Made by a program: the position numbers and the translations under genes | Shown here: in pieces, positions 17,635 to 26,644 of the stretch | Position numbering within the stretch: the stretch's first letter is position 1 | Layout of the letters: each line of letters begins with the position of its first letter | The notes under the pieces: model-generated | Seen by the model: the letters and a program-made list of their open reading frames with translations, nothing else | Told to the model about the DNA's origin: nothing | The model's database searches: none | NCBI GenBank assembly: GCA_900074725.1 | Contig: LT598459.1 | Location: forward strand, 258,467 to 322,466 | Length of the DNA: 64,000 nt | DNA from: Lachancea dasiensis | Taxonomy: Eukaryota > Ascomycota > Saccharomycetes > Saccharomycetales > Saccharomycetaceae | Direction of reading: 5' to 3'

Positions 17635-19761
17635 CTAACCAAATTTATGTAGTCGATCGTTTTCCAGCGGAACGGCGTTTCTCAAATACCGCTGAAAAGG
17701 ATTCTGATCCTGGTCTTCAACTTCATTATTGTCGTTGGCCGCCATAGGCGGGCTCTTAGGCTTCACTGGAGGTATGGTAGGTCTAATTCTGTCAGCATGC
17801 ATCGAAGCAGATAATTCGTCATTATTTTGACGGGCGGAAGGGGTCCTTTCGGCTGTGCTTCGTCTCAGTTTGAGCCGAGCTTGTAGTTCGGTATCAAGCT
17901 TGTCGGTCTCTTCAGACCCTCCGTTTATGCCCGGTGTCCCCGGCAACTGTGGTTTCCGTGCTGGCTTAGGTGGAGCTGCAACGCCTCTTCTAGATGGCTT
18001 CGGTGGCGGCACTTTTTTGGAGGGCGTGTCTTGGTTGGATTCGTTGTTTCTGGCCAGGTTTTGTAACGTTTGTGGGATGGCCTTTTTTGGTGGGGGTAGT
18101 TTCTTTTCCTTGGCAATAGATATCGGAGAGTTGGCGCGCGGAGAAATGATGCTTGGCTGTGATTCTAAAGGTTCCACATCTCTGTACGGAGGTGGGCTCT
18201 TATCGTCATGGTGTGTATCATAAGTGCCTGTAGTGCGTTGTGGAATCACCGGCGCCACGGGTTTCGCTGGGACACTCTTGGAAGATGGCATGTCCCTCCT
18301 GAATGGCTTGGGGGGAGGCACAAAATTCACCTGTGGGCTGCTGTTGTATGAGCCTACTACCGCGCTTTGGATGGGCTGTGCGTCTTTTTCGGAATTCCTC
18401 GTGGCTAACGCTGGAGTCTGTGATTTAGGCCGAGGAGGTAGAGCGGTAATAGAAGCCGATTGACTTGACCGTTGCGGCAAGCTCGGTGGCTTCCTCGGAG
18501 CGTTTGCAATGCCACTGCCATTTGCAGCAATAGCCATGTTAGCTGCAGACTTGGAGTGCTGGTTTGAGTCGGTTCTTGATGCTCTAGGAGGTGGTGGGAA
18601 GTTTACCGCTCCGGTATTAGTGTACCGGCCAGATACGCCCTTTTCCAGCTGTTCAAGGTTGGTCTCATCCACCATCTTGTCGTCGAGGACATGGTCTTGT
18701 TCTAACGATGTCTGCCACTGTCCTGGCATAACCGGGCTTCCACATGAGCGTAGGCCTGTCGATGCAGGACTAGCAAGCACATTCTGAGGGCTTGAGGCTC
18801 CTGAAGCAGACGGTGTTCTGTCTCGATGCCGTGGTGGTTCCGATAGACTGGCAAGCTCAACCTTCGGAATTTTGACTTTCGATTTCTCTTTATCCTCTGG
18901 ACTTTTCCAAACGTATGGTTTAACACCAATATCTGATCCAGATGTATTGTCGTTATCGTAAGTAGCGGGTGTTTCCAATGGTGTTTCACTTGCGACGGGT
19001 TGAATAGGGATCGGGGCCGGGGCACGCATGTAAGTTCTCTGTGGTATAGCAGGTGCCAACTCATGCGTAGCAGCATCGTCTGGTTTGGTGGTATCTAACG
19101 TTATAGCATTGTCTGAGATCCCGAGCGTTTGAAACCCGGAACTTGGCATTCCAGGGACTGCTGGAACGGCTCGTTGGTTTATAATGGTGCCTTGAGTAGC
19201 AGTAGAAGAGGTATCAAGCCTCAGCATTCCGGGACTATCGATATTATTTTCGGCTGTAGGTGGTAGGGATGCTAGGGGTCTAGGGACCGTTGGTGCAGGA
19301 ACTGCAGATGGGGGTATGGAAAGTGGTGTGTACTTTGGCAATTCTTCCGACACCGGAAAAACTGACTGTGAGACTTGGGGCGCTTGGCTTGGCACCGGGG
19401 TTCCAGTATATTGAATTTCGGGTGTCGGCCCTTGAGCTGGAGGAACAGGAACGTGCCGCGTGCTGGTGTCACTCATGCCTGATTGCCTGGCAGGGCCATG
19501 GTAAGACGACTGACCCGGTTTCAATGGAGGTGGAGGAAGATTGGATACGTCTGGTAAGGAGGTAACGGGTGCCGCGTCACGAAAAGAGGCCGAACTGCTT
19601 CCAGTGTCATCAGTTTTGATTCCCCTAGTGTTGTTGTAATGTTGTTTCCCAGCATGGTAGCCTGTTTTCGCTACAAATTTGGTCCCTTGGTAGCCATATT
19701 TTCCTGCCGTGGCTAGTCCAGACTTTATAGAGCCCTTGTTCTGGTCCCAGAAGCTACTCAT
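17635..19761 (-). CDS. AIM3: Aim3-like actin-patch, Rvs167-associated protein
   Basis: 708 residues; S. cerevisiae Aim3 is 947. Known Aim3 works at cortical actin patches with the BAR protein Rvs167 and helps inhibit barbed-end actin assembly. The conserved N-terminus (FWDQNKGSIKSGLATAGKYGYQGTKFVAKTGYHAGK) is diagnostic. The rest is intrinsically disordered, with many polyproline SH3-binding cores such as PPPLKP, PPKPFRR, PPPKPSRRG and PPKPARKP. The C-terminal DQNPFQRYLRNAVP is typical. Position between CMD1 and IML3 matches YBR108W. The shorter length is ordinary for such a low-complexity protein. Confidence 0.92.
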   Translation of the reverse strand: MSSFWDQNKGSIKSGLATAGKYGYQGTKFVAKTGYHAGKQHYNNTRGIKTDDTGSSSASFRDAAPVTSLPDVSNLPPPPLKPGQSSYHGPARQSGMSDTSTRHVPVPPAQGPTPEIQYTGTPVPSQAPQVSQSVFPVSEELPKYTPLSIPPSAVPAPTVPRPLASLPPTAENNIDSPGMLRLDTSSTATQGTIINQRAVPAVPGMPSSGFQTLGISDNAITLDTTKPDDAATHELAPAIPQRTYMRAPAPIPIQPVASETPLETPATYDNDNTSGSDIGVKPYVWKSPEDKEKSKVKIPKVELASLSEPPRHRDRTPSASGASSPQNVLASPASTGLRSCGSPVMPGQWQTSLEQDHVLDDKMVDETNLEQLEKGVSGRYTNTGAVNFPPPPRASRTDSNQHSKSAANMAIAANGSGIANAPRKPPSLPQRSSQSASITALPPRPKSQTPALATRNSEKDAQPIQSAVVGSYNSSPQVNFVPPPKPFRRDMPSSKSVPAKPVAPVIPQRTTGTYDTHHDDKSPPPYRDVEPLESQPSIISPRANSPISIAKEKKLPPPKKAIPQTLQNLARNNESNQDTPSKKVPPPKPSRRGVAAPPKPARKPQLPGTPGINGGSEETDKLDTELQARLKLRRSTAERTPSARQNNDELSASMHADRIRPTIPPVKPKSPPMAANDNNEVEDQDQNPFQRYLRNAVPLENDRLHKFG

Positions 19762-19904
19762 TGTTCTTCTTTTGGCAAGGCTGCTGAGACATCATAATTA
19801 AGTCCGTACTTTATATTATAAATAATATATATTGACTTATATACAAATGGTACACACAGGCTAACAGATGATGCGTTCGAGGAAAGAACCAGCAAATCCC
19901 GTTT

Positions 19905-20621
19905 ATGGACGCACAATTGTGGCATAGCTGGGTAGCTACTCAGTCGGTAAGTGAAGAGCTGGCAAATGGCTTTATTCAACAGTTTCAGCGAAGAAATATG
20001 GATGTCTCTACGATAAATTGCGAATATTCAATGTTAAATGTTCGTCAAATAGATGTGAACATCAAAGGTTTAGGAAATCTGATCGTATGTACAAGGGATG
20101 ATGGTGATCTACAACAGCAATTCCAAACGTGTTTCCTCAGTGACCGTGAGCAACTGGGGATGGCATTTAGGAATTGGGTGGCCGAAAACACGACCTTCTT
20201 TGTGGAAAGAGTTGTATTTGGCAACGCATTGATATCATTAATCGCGGACTATTTCTTGAAGCAAAGGTCACAAGCCATCAAGATAATATACATGCCAACA
20301 ACACACGACAATCACTTGAAAAAACTGCAAGTTGACTTTTCCCAACCAGACGTAGAGGCCCTACGTGAAGGCCAGGACGGCGAAAGAGTCTTTTCAGAGT
20401 TGATTTTGCCATACCTGTACGATCAAACCGGTATCCGGGCTGAGAAACTGCCCATGGCGGAAGTACGAGTTCATCACAGCGTGCTGGTGAGGTCGGACGG
20501 TGTGAAAATACTTGGAAACGACAAGCATGCAATAGCGGGTACGACGGCTGAAATTTTGGCCTTCGTAAATACTCAATGTAAAAGTGCGGAGGAATCGCTT
20601 ATCACCACACCATCCGAGTAG
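19905..20621 (+). CDS. IML3: Kinetochore Ctf19-complex subunit Iml3 (CENP-L type)
   Basis: 238 residues against 245 in S. cerevisiae. Iml3 pairs with Chl4 in the Ctf19/CCAN inner kinetochore and supports pericentromeric cohesin loading and meiotic segregation. My reading rests on length, on position (divergent from AIM3 at 143 bases, as YBR107C-YBR108W) and on general character; I recognise no short catalytic motif. Start is the first ATG of a long open frame. Confidence is lower than for the enzymes around it. Confidence 0.8.
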   Translation: MDAQLWHSWVATQSVSEELANGFIQQFQRRNMDVSTINCEYSMLNVRQIDVNIKGLGNLIVCTRDDGDLQQQFQTCFLSDREQLGMAFRNWVAENTTFFVERVVFGNALISLIADYFLKQRSQAIKIIYMPTTHDNHLKKLQVDFSQPDVEALREGQDGERVFSELILPYLYDQTGIRAEKLPMAEVRVHHSVLVRSDGVKILGNDKHAIAGTTAEILAFVNTQCKSAEESLITTPSE

Positions 20622-20833
20622 GGTCAATGGGCATGCACATAAAATTGAAATTCAAAACGAAGCGGCCAACTCGTAGTATAAGTAGGGTTTATTTTTTATC
20701 CAGAAGGACGTTTGAAAGGAAATCACGACATAAAATGTTCGAAAACACACACCATCTTCTAGGAGAAGTTTAGCTGCACGGAAGAATTGCGTTCCGGTTT
20801 CGTAAGTTCAATTCACACACTGGCCGCAAAACT

Positions 20834-21403
20834 TCATATTTCCACGTCGAAGCTGCTCCCGCAACCACAACTGTGTTTCATGTTTCCACCAGTTATTTTG
20901 AAAGTTGAGCCTATAAGCTCAGTGGTATACGTCAGGGTCGTATTGTTCAACACTTTTAGCGATTTCTCATCAATGACCACCTGACCACCCTGCTCCGGCA
21001 GTTCGTATACAATATCCAATCCGCTTTCAAAGTCGTCGTCCTCCTCAAAGTCCTCATCTTGTCCCTCTGGAGCAGCGGCCATGTTCTTCTGACCGCTCCC
21101 ACTCAGCTTCAACTGCTCGCGAGGAATTAATTTCAAGTTGTACTGGAATCCATGGCAGCCACCACTCTCTACACAAACTCGAAGGGCCTCGCTACTCTCT
21201 TTCGAGATTTCTGCCAGTCTGTTTGCTGCTCGCTGGGTAATATTGATACCCAAGTTTTTCTGTGCATTGATGACATTAGAGGGCGTCACATAACTGTCCA
21301 AATTGGCAGATGAAAAGAACCGAAACGGAACGAAGTGTGTGTTCGAAAGACGCCAGGTCCTAGCAATCGGATACGTGGCTTTCAGGAGACATCTTGTGTA
21401 CAT
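20834..21403 (-). CDS. ISA2: Mitochondrial iron-sulfur assembly protein Isa2
   Basis: 189 residues against 185 in S. cerevisiae. Isa2 acts with Isa1 and Iba57 in the mitochondrial matrix to make 4Fe-4S clusters for aconitase and lipoate synthase. The first ~35 residues, rich in Arg and Ser, look like a presequence. The A-type scaffold domain follows (about 45-189), with the three conserved cysteines in ESGGCHGFQY and the C-terminal HSCGCGSSF. An acidic insertion (EDEDFEEDDDFESG-like) sits in the middle. It begins the YPR067-YPR066 pair with UBA3, on the same strand. Confidence 0.96.
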   Translation of the reverse strand: MYTRCLLKATYPIARTWRLSNTHFVPFRFFSSANLDSYVTPSNVINAQKNLGINITQRAANRLAEISKESSEALRVCVESGGCHGFQYNLKLIPREQLKLSGSGQKNMAAAPEGQDEDFEEDDDFESGLDIVYELPEQGGQVVIDEKSLKVLNNTTLTYTTELIGSTFKITGGNMKHSCGCGSSFDVEI

Positions 21404-21768
21404 TTTTCTGAAACCTGCTTCAGAACCTAAGATCTGGCATGCGGGTTTTAAAGACGATGGATGGCATTTCCTTTGGCTTAACTGGTGAGAATGGAATTAC
21501 GAATCAAGGTGATGATCCTCGTGACTAATGATTTGTACGAGTACTCAAAGCGAAATGGCCTGAGTACAACCAAGAACACCATCGGCAGTATTCTCTTCCA
21601 GACAGAGCCAAGCGCCATTGGACGATCTTGTAGCGTCCTTCTCGTAATACGCCCCTTCCTGAGAGGCAAGTGAGTTCAAAGTTGTAGTTTGATAGCAGAT
21701 CCGATGCAGAACTAAGTCCCTCATATTGATCATCTTATCTCTTTGAGATTCCCCTCCGGATAGAAGGA
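21404..21768. other. Intergenic region between UBA3 stop and ISA2 start
   Basis: 365 bases holding the UBA3 3' end and the ISA2 promoter, both on the minus strand. No motif stood out. Confidence 0.4.
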
Positions 21769-22707
21769 TCAAGGTGTTTCGCGACAGACCAAGCAGTCCG
21801 GGAGTCTTTGGTGCAGAAAACTGTAGGCGAAAAACCCGTCTTCTCCATTGTATACCGAAAAATTGTCAGATTTCCCGACCTCGTATTTGTTGTACAGCAA
21901 CCGAGACACCTCACTACAACACTGGGCAGCGACGATAGCATTGGTGCTCGCCACACTGGGCACGATATTTTTCACGACGCCGAGCACGAACCGTTGGGAA
22001 AGTAGTTTACACGTGTCGATCTTGAAAAGCGTGGCACGCTCCAAAGAGCGGTCCATAAGCCATTGTAGATGTTCGGAGTTTGTGTGGTCGAATGTCTCAT
22101 CTGCGTGCTCCTCTATCCACTGCACCGTTAGCAAGTACTCGATTACATGCTCGGGGAGCCGAGGGTTGTTGGCCACGGTGCACAAGGGATACGACTCGGT
22201 TTCCACTGGGAGCGTCCCCAGTGAGCACTCGAAGCATGCGGTGAATCCGGGGATGATGACTTTGCAGTGGCCCTTCAGCCCGTCGCTGCCACCGTCGATC
22301 AAAGGAATGCATTTTTCGAAATTGGAGTCCAGCGTGAGGCGCACCAGCTGCGAGTTGATGGCTCTGCGGGCTTCTATGGAGTCAAGGCCACACACCACCA
22401 TGGTGAAATGCTGCAAGAACGCGTCCTCAAGCAGGGTCAGATCCTGGAAATGTGGAACCACCCGAACGAGCCTGCCACCAAGCCCAATGAGCTGTTTTTC
22501 ATTGATGCGGCTAGCCGCCACGATGGCTTTGGACTTACCTATGTCCCTTTCCTGAAACAAAAATTGGCGGTTCAGGTTGGTGAGCTCAATTGTGTCCATG
22601 TCAACCACATGGATCGTTGGTATGCCTTGCAAAGCCAAGTTTTTCAGAATCTCGCAACCCAGGCCTCCCGCCCCAAGCACTAACACGGAAACCTCCGGGT
22701 CGCCCAT
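21769..22707 (-). CDS. UBA3: NEDD8 (Rub1)-activating enzyme catalytic subunit
   Basis: 312 residues against 299 in S. cerevisiae. With Ula1 it adenylates Rub1/NEDD8 and passes it to Ubc12 for cullin modification. The ThiF-type nucleotide site GAGGLG is at 12-17, followed by the DMDTIELTNLNRQFLF segment. The catalytic cysteine is Cys176 in PLCTVANNPR. Zinc cysteines are in CFECS and the C-terminal CLVC. The ATG at 22707 matches the yeast N-terminus; the open frame continues 19 codons upstream without an ATG. As in S. cerevisiae the protein is short, lacking the C-terminal ubiquitin-fold domain found in animal UBA3. Confidence 0.95.
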   Translation of the reverse strand: MGDPEVSVLVLGAGGLGCEILKNLALQGIPTIHVVDMDTIELTNLNRQFLFQERDIGKSKAIVAASRINEKQLIGLGGRLVRVVPHFQDLTLLEDAFLQHFTMVVCGLDSIEARRAINSQLVRLTLDSNFEKCIPLIDGGSDGLKGHCKVIIPGFTACFECSLGTLPVETESYPLCTVANNPRLPEHVIEYLLTVQWIEEHADETFDHTNSEHLQWLMDRSLERATLFKIDTCKLLSQRFVLGVVKNIVPSVASTNAIVAAQCCSEVSRLLYNKYEVGKSDNFSVYNGEDGFFAYSFLHQRLPDCLVCRETP

Positions 22708-22946
22708 CTTGTCCGCTTGAAGAAAAAAAAGGCAGGGCGTGTAAAAGCCACTGCACACGTCCAACTACACTACAAATACCGGAGCCCGCTAGAACGGATG
22801 AGCTCCCCTTGATGCCAATGTGGTTCACACCGTAACATTATATAGCGTATGTGTGGAGATGTGGCATACATTCAAACTGATATTGGAAGGCCCGGTCGCA
22901 TCGCTCGGTACGAGCGTGGACTTGGGTGGATCAACCTACTACACAT

Positions 22947-23519
22947 TTACTCGGCTTTGACGCCACCGTGGCCGGCCTTCTCGGCTTCCTCGATGGACTT
23001 CTTGTCGGTCTTGGCCTCTGGGGCACCGCCGAGGCCGCCAAAGAGCGATGGGGCCTTGAAGGGTCTCTTGAGGTCGCCAGCAGCGGGCTTGCCGAAGAGA
23101 TGGATCTTGACCTCGTTGTGCTCCAGAGCAGACTTGATGGGTGAGATGGATTGCATGAGCAAGGGGTTGGTGTACTTCATGTACAGATGCATGAAACCCA
23201 TCATGGCAAGACCGGTGTAGATGGACTTGATGGCCGAGTCGACCTCTTGTAGGTCGTAGTCTCTGACAGTGGTGACCTGCAGTTTGCCCTCGGTTTCGCC
23301 GGCCATGGCGTTGGCTGGGGCCACGTACTTCATCGTGGTCAGGTCGTTCTTCTTGACAATCTTGTTTCTGGCCAATTGGTAGACAGTCCACGCCAACGCC
23401 ACACTGGTAGCGTAGGCGATTCTCACGTACAGCACAATCGTGGGATCCTCCATATCGAGACGGCGCGAAACCTGCATCATGACAAGCATGATGGCCAAGT
23501 TGGAGATTTGAGGATTCAT
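22947..23519 (-). CDS. PHO88: ER membrane targeting protein Snd3/Pho88
   Basis: 190 residues against 188 in S. cerevisiae. Pho88/Snd3 is an abundant ER membrane protein of the SND pathway for SRP-independent targeting; it was first linked to phosphate transport. It shows an N-terminal hydrophobic stretch (NLAIMLVMMQVSRRLD), a second segment (YVRIAYATSVALAWTVYQLARNKI) and a conserved region MKYV.PANAMAGETEGKLQVTTVRDYD. The C-terminus is charged and low in complexity. YBR106W orthologue by position; it is the last gene of the first synteny block. Confidence 0.97.
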   Translation of the reverse strand: MNPQISNLAIMLVMMQVSRRLDMEDPTIVLYVRIAYATSVALAWTVYQLARNKIVKKNDLTTMKYVAPANAMAGETEGKLQVTTVRDYDLQEVDSAIKSIYTGLAMMGFMHLYMKYTNPLLMQSISPIKSALEHNEVKIHLFGKPAAGDLKRPFKAPSLFGGLGGAPEAKTDKKSIEEAEKAGHGGVKAE

Positions 23520-24060
23520 GGTGGCGATGATTCGAGTAGGAAGCGCTGTGGAATGGAGCTGAGAGCTAACAGAACGGTCCGTCTAACGGCGTATGAGTAT
23601 ACGTGTACCAACCAAGTGGCGCACAGTAATATTTCATTTTTCACACCTGGGCATATATCTCTGAATACGGGCGAAACGTGAGCCAACTCGAACCACTCAC
23701 CGGCGAAACGACAAAGCGCGCTCCCTCGAGGCCGCTGGAATGGCGCGACACAAGCGGCCGGTGGCGTGCGCGACTCCGTTGGGTGGGCGGAGCAGCGAAG
23801 CTTGCTGAGCGCTCATGGAAAGGGCCCAAAACGAATGAAAAAATATTGACAAGTGCCAAGTGCAGCGCGAACGCGACAGAATTGTACAAAGTGAGCAGCG
23901 CGACTTAGGAGCCAAAGGCCTCTGACTCGGCCGCCGTCAGGCGGAGAGTAGCCAGCTCCCAGGCCAGCTCCCAAATGCGAACCGCAGAAACAGCTACACT
24001 AACAGCACACGGCAGGGGCAACGCCAGTGCCACTGCTAGCAGCGTCGGAGATGGGCTCAC

Positions 24061-24098
24061 GGAGTCGCAGCTGGCTTACGGAGTCGCAGCTGGCTTAC
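24061..24098 (+). repeat. 19-bp tandem duplication
   Basis: Two perfect 19-base copies (24061-24079, 24080-24098) start GGAGTCGCAG and end GGCTTAC. Just upstream, near 23949-23972, CCAGCTCCCA is also repeated. Confidence 0.8.
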
Positions 24099-24180
24099 TC
24101 TCCTGTGGAGCCCGTGCTTCTGTCGCTCTCTTTAGTATGTACATTACATCAGTATACTGCTCCGCCTACTGTACGCCTAC

Positions 24181-24228
24181 TGCTACGCCGACTGCTACGC
24201 CGACTGCTACGCCGACTGCTACGCCCTC
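24181..24228 (+). repeat. 12-bp tandem array, four units
   Basis: Three perfect TGCTACGCCGAC units and a fourth ending CCTC fill 24181-24228, preceded by a degenerate CTGTACGCC unit. No coding role is supported. Confidence 0.8.
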
Positions 24229-24295
24229 ATAAATCAAGCTCCACCTACTCGCCACGCCCAGCCACCCAGCAGGCTGTGACTGCTCAAGTCTCCTC

Positions 24296-24328
24296 CATCC
24301 GTACACCCGCCGGTACACCCAGACACCC
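24296..24328 (+). promoter_or_regulatory. Rap1-like cluster upstream of RPL11
   Basis: CATCCGTACACCC at 24296-24308 resembles the HOMOL1/RPG form of a Rap1 site, with further GTACACCC and ACACCC in the next 20 bases. Rap1 drives ribosomal protein genes in related yeasts. The distance, about 750 bases from the RPL11 ATG, is unusually long, so the assignment is tentative. Confidence 0.35.
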
Positions 24329-25057
24329 AAAAGAGGGGTCCAACAGAATCTCGGAAGCGCTGAAATTTCTTCTGGAAAACCAAAGAAGGAAGGAGAAAAA
24401 ATTACAGCCCCAGGGCCGCTTTCGTGTGTCGCGATCTGCGTCTGCTGTGGGGGGCTTTCGGTCACGTGCCAGGGACGTCAGCGCTGGGAGGAAGTGATCT
24501 CCAGGACAGGCGCGAGGGCGCGCTGACTACTGTTGGGCAAGCTACGTTCGCCTGGTGGGGCTCGTCGTTCTTCGCGCAGCAAGGGCCTTGCTGCACGCAC
24601 GCCCAGGCTTTTCTGGCCGCACCAGAGGTGCTTCCTTGGAGTCCCTTCCGCGCAGCGACGGGCGCGCGCGCCACATGGCTCGAGAGAACACATCGACTGG
24701 GTGTACCGGGTCCCTTGGGCCTCCCTTTGGAGACCGTGTGCGGGCAGGCCCCGTCGCCACCGCTGGGCGTGTTAGCGTCTGTTTCGCAACCGCAGCTGCT
24801 CGCTGTCGCTGACAGCTGGCGCTGACACCCGCCGCCGGTCATTTCCGACGAGCTGGCGCTACCCACGCAAACTTTTTTTCCAGCCTGGTCTCACTGGGGA
24901 CGGGCGCGCGGTGAAAAATTATCGATGCGAAGCCCAACCAACAACCCACACTGGCACGAGCGAGTTTGACTTGTACCGGATACTTTTCAAAAGTGATTTG
25001 TAGCGAGCTTTGCTTGGTTTCAGTCTTCTCTTCAAACCTCAGAATCCATCGCCCAAA

Positions 25058-25582
25058 ATGTCTGCCAAAGCCCAGAACCCTATGCGTGAATTGAAGATCG
25101 AGAAGTTGGTGTTGAACATCTCGGTCGGTGAATCCGGTGACAGATTGACCAGAGCCTCCAAGGTTTTGGAACAGTTGTCCGGTCAAACCCCAGTCCACTC
25201 CAAGGCTCGTTACACCGTCAGAACCTTCGGTATCAGAAGAAACGAAAAGATCGCTGTCCACGTCACCGTCAGAGGTCCAAAGGCCGAGGAAATCTTGGAA
25301 AGAGGTCTAAAGGTCAAGGAATACCAATTGAGAGAAAAGAACTTCTCTGAGACCGGTAACTTCGGTTTCGGTATCCAAGAGCACATCGACTTGGGTATCA
25401 AGTACGACCCTAATATTGGTATCTACGGTATGGACTTCTACATCGTTGTCGGCAGACCAGGTAACAGAATCACCAGAAGAAAGAGATGCAGAGCTGTTGT
25501 CGGTAACCACCACAAGACTTCCAAGGAGGACACCATTGCTTGGTTCAAGCAAAGATACGACGCCGAAGTCGTCGACAAATAA
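25058..25582 (+). CDS. RPL11: 60S ribosomal protein L11 (uL5)
   Basis: 174 residues, the same length as S. cerevisiae Rpl11 and nearly identical. uL5 binds 5S rRNA with uL18 and sits at the central protuberance. The start is the ATG at 25058 ([21 protein letters not shown]); the frame is open 16 codons upstream, but that extension has no counterpart in the family. Codon choice is extremely biased (AGA, TTG, GTC, AAG), unlike most neighbours, as expected for a ribosomal protein gene. S. cerevisiae has two copies (YPR102C, YGR085C) made by genome duplication; here the single gene is followed by SNT309 (the YPR101 partner) and MRP13 (the YGR084 partner), as expected of an unduplicated ancestor. 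Confidence 0.99.
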   Translation: MSAKAQNPMRELKIEKLVLNISVGESGDRLTRASKVLEQLSGQTPVHSKARYTVRTFGIRRNEKIAVHVTVRGPKAEEILERGLKVKEYQLREKNFSETGNFGFGIQEHIDLGIKYDPNIGIYGMDFYIVVGRPGNRITRRKRCRAVVGNHHKTSKEDTIAWFKQRYDAEVVDK

Positions 25583-25748
25583 GTGTCTTGAGTGTTCTTA
25601 CCCGCCTAGTATATATAATTAAATTTTGTATGCTGTAATTTGAAAACTGCACTTTTAAAAACGGTGGTGACAGGGAGACCAGGCAGTAGCCGGAAACGCG
25701 GCCTATGTTTCAGCCGAGCGCTTGTTTACAGTAGAGTACCCAGCTGCC

Positions 25749-26339
25749 TCATTCACTGCCACTTTTCCCGAGGGCACGCTCCACATTTTCCACCAGCTTG
25801 TTCTTCCACTGCTGTTCCAAATACGCTAATTCCCGCCGGGCGTTGGACTGCATGTTCCTACGAAGCGTCTCTAAGTCATCGATCTGGCCCGTTTGGACTT
25901 CTGTAACTTGTTTGATACTCCCACATAACCTGCCCAAGTATTCGTTGTTCGTAACCCACTGCCTTGCTAGCGATCGTGGCAGAAGCTCTTGCAGGACACT
26001 CTCTTGGTGTTCCAAGAACGACACGGCGATTGCACGCTGGGAAGGTGTCTTGCAATTGCTCAGATCATACCGCGCCTTCTCAATTCCGGAACAGCTCCTT
26101 TTTTCAGAGTCAGCTACATTTTCTGGTTCGTCGGTGGACCTCTTCCTCTCTCTGGTGTACAGTGTGGCCGCCCGGGACGGTACCGTGCGGCCTATTAAGC
26201 TTTCAACACCTGGATGTAGAACATTTAGGTCAAAGTTAAGAAGCTCTTGCTGCACCAGCTGCTCAATTTTTAATCGCAATTCATTGCTTGATGTAACCGG
26301 TTCATCCGCATAAGGCAGCCAGTCTACCACGTTATTCAT
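25749..26339 (-). CDS. SNT309: Prp19-complex splicing factor Snt309
   Basis: 196 residues against 175 in S. cerevisiae. Snt309 stabilises the Prp19-associated (NineTeen) complex needed for spliceosome activation; it is the yeast counterpart of SPF27/BCAS2. The N-terminal LPYAD motif matches the SPF27 family better than the S. cerevisiae protein does. The coiled-coil C-terminal half matches Snt309: FLEHQESVLQELLP..LARQWVTNNEYL and IDDLETLRRNMQ. It lies next to RPL11, as YPR101W does. Confidence 0.92.
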   Translation of the reverse strand: MNNVVDWLPYADEPVTSSNELRLKIEQLVQQELLNFDLNVLHPGVESLIGRTVPSRAATLYTRERKRSTDEPENVADSEKRSCSGIEKARYDLSNCKTPSQRAIAVSFLEHQESVLQELLPRSLARQWVTNNEYLGRLCGSIKQVTEVQTGQIDDLETLRRNMQSNARRELAYLEQQWKNKLVENVERALGKSGSE

Positions 26340-26644
26340 GTAACTTAGCCAGCTGGCAAGGCTTAATTAGGGTGTTCAGAATTCAATTAGAGTAGTGGCT
26401 CCTCAGGAGTAGCACTGACATATAAATTTGAGACCGTTGAGCTGTTCTCTCCCGAGACGTCAAATCAGTAGTCACCAGCGAATTAGGAAGAATCAGCGGT
26501 AGCGTTCTTCTTTCAGTCTGTAGGCATCGTTGTCAATTAAGATATTTTGTCATCACTTAATCTAAAAATTTTAAAACCCAGTGAAAACAAGTACTGTAAT
26601 CGTTCTGTTCAGGTCATATACTTTAGACTGAGGGCAAGGTCAAG
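26340..26644. other. Divergent promoter SNT309/MRP13
   Basis: 305 bases. A TATA-like TATAAAT lies near 26421. AT-rich toward MRP13. Nothing else was recognised. Confidence 0.4.

Larger units (their letters stand above)
23520..25057. other. GC-rich, repeat-rich divergent spacer PHO88/RPL11
   Basis: 1.5 kb with no supported gene. Much of 23.7-24.9 kb is clearly richer in G and C than flanking genes, with several GCGCGC runs. It carries clustered short tandem duplications (23949-24228), Rap1-like sites near 24300, a CACGTG at 24463-24468 and an RRPE-like TGAAAAATTA near 24911. It lies where one synteny block (YBR106) ends and another (YPR102) begins. Confidence 0.6.

Noticed and set aside
24027-24866. 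Several overlapping 70-156-codon frames in the GC-rich spacer before RPL11
   Set aside because: Long frames on all strands at once are expected in GC-rich DNA with few stops; none resembles a protein and several are built from the tandem repeats.
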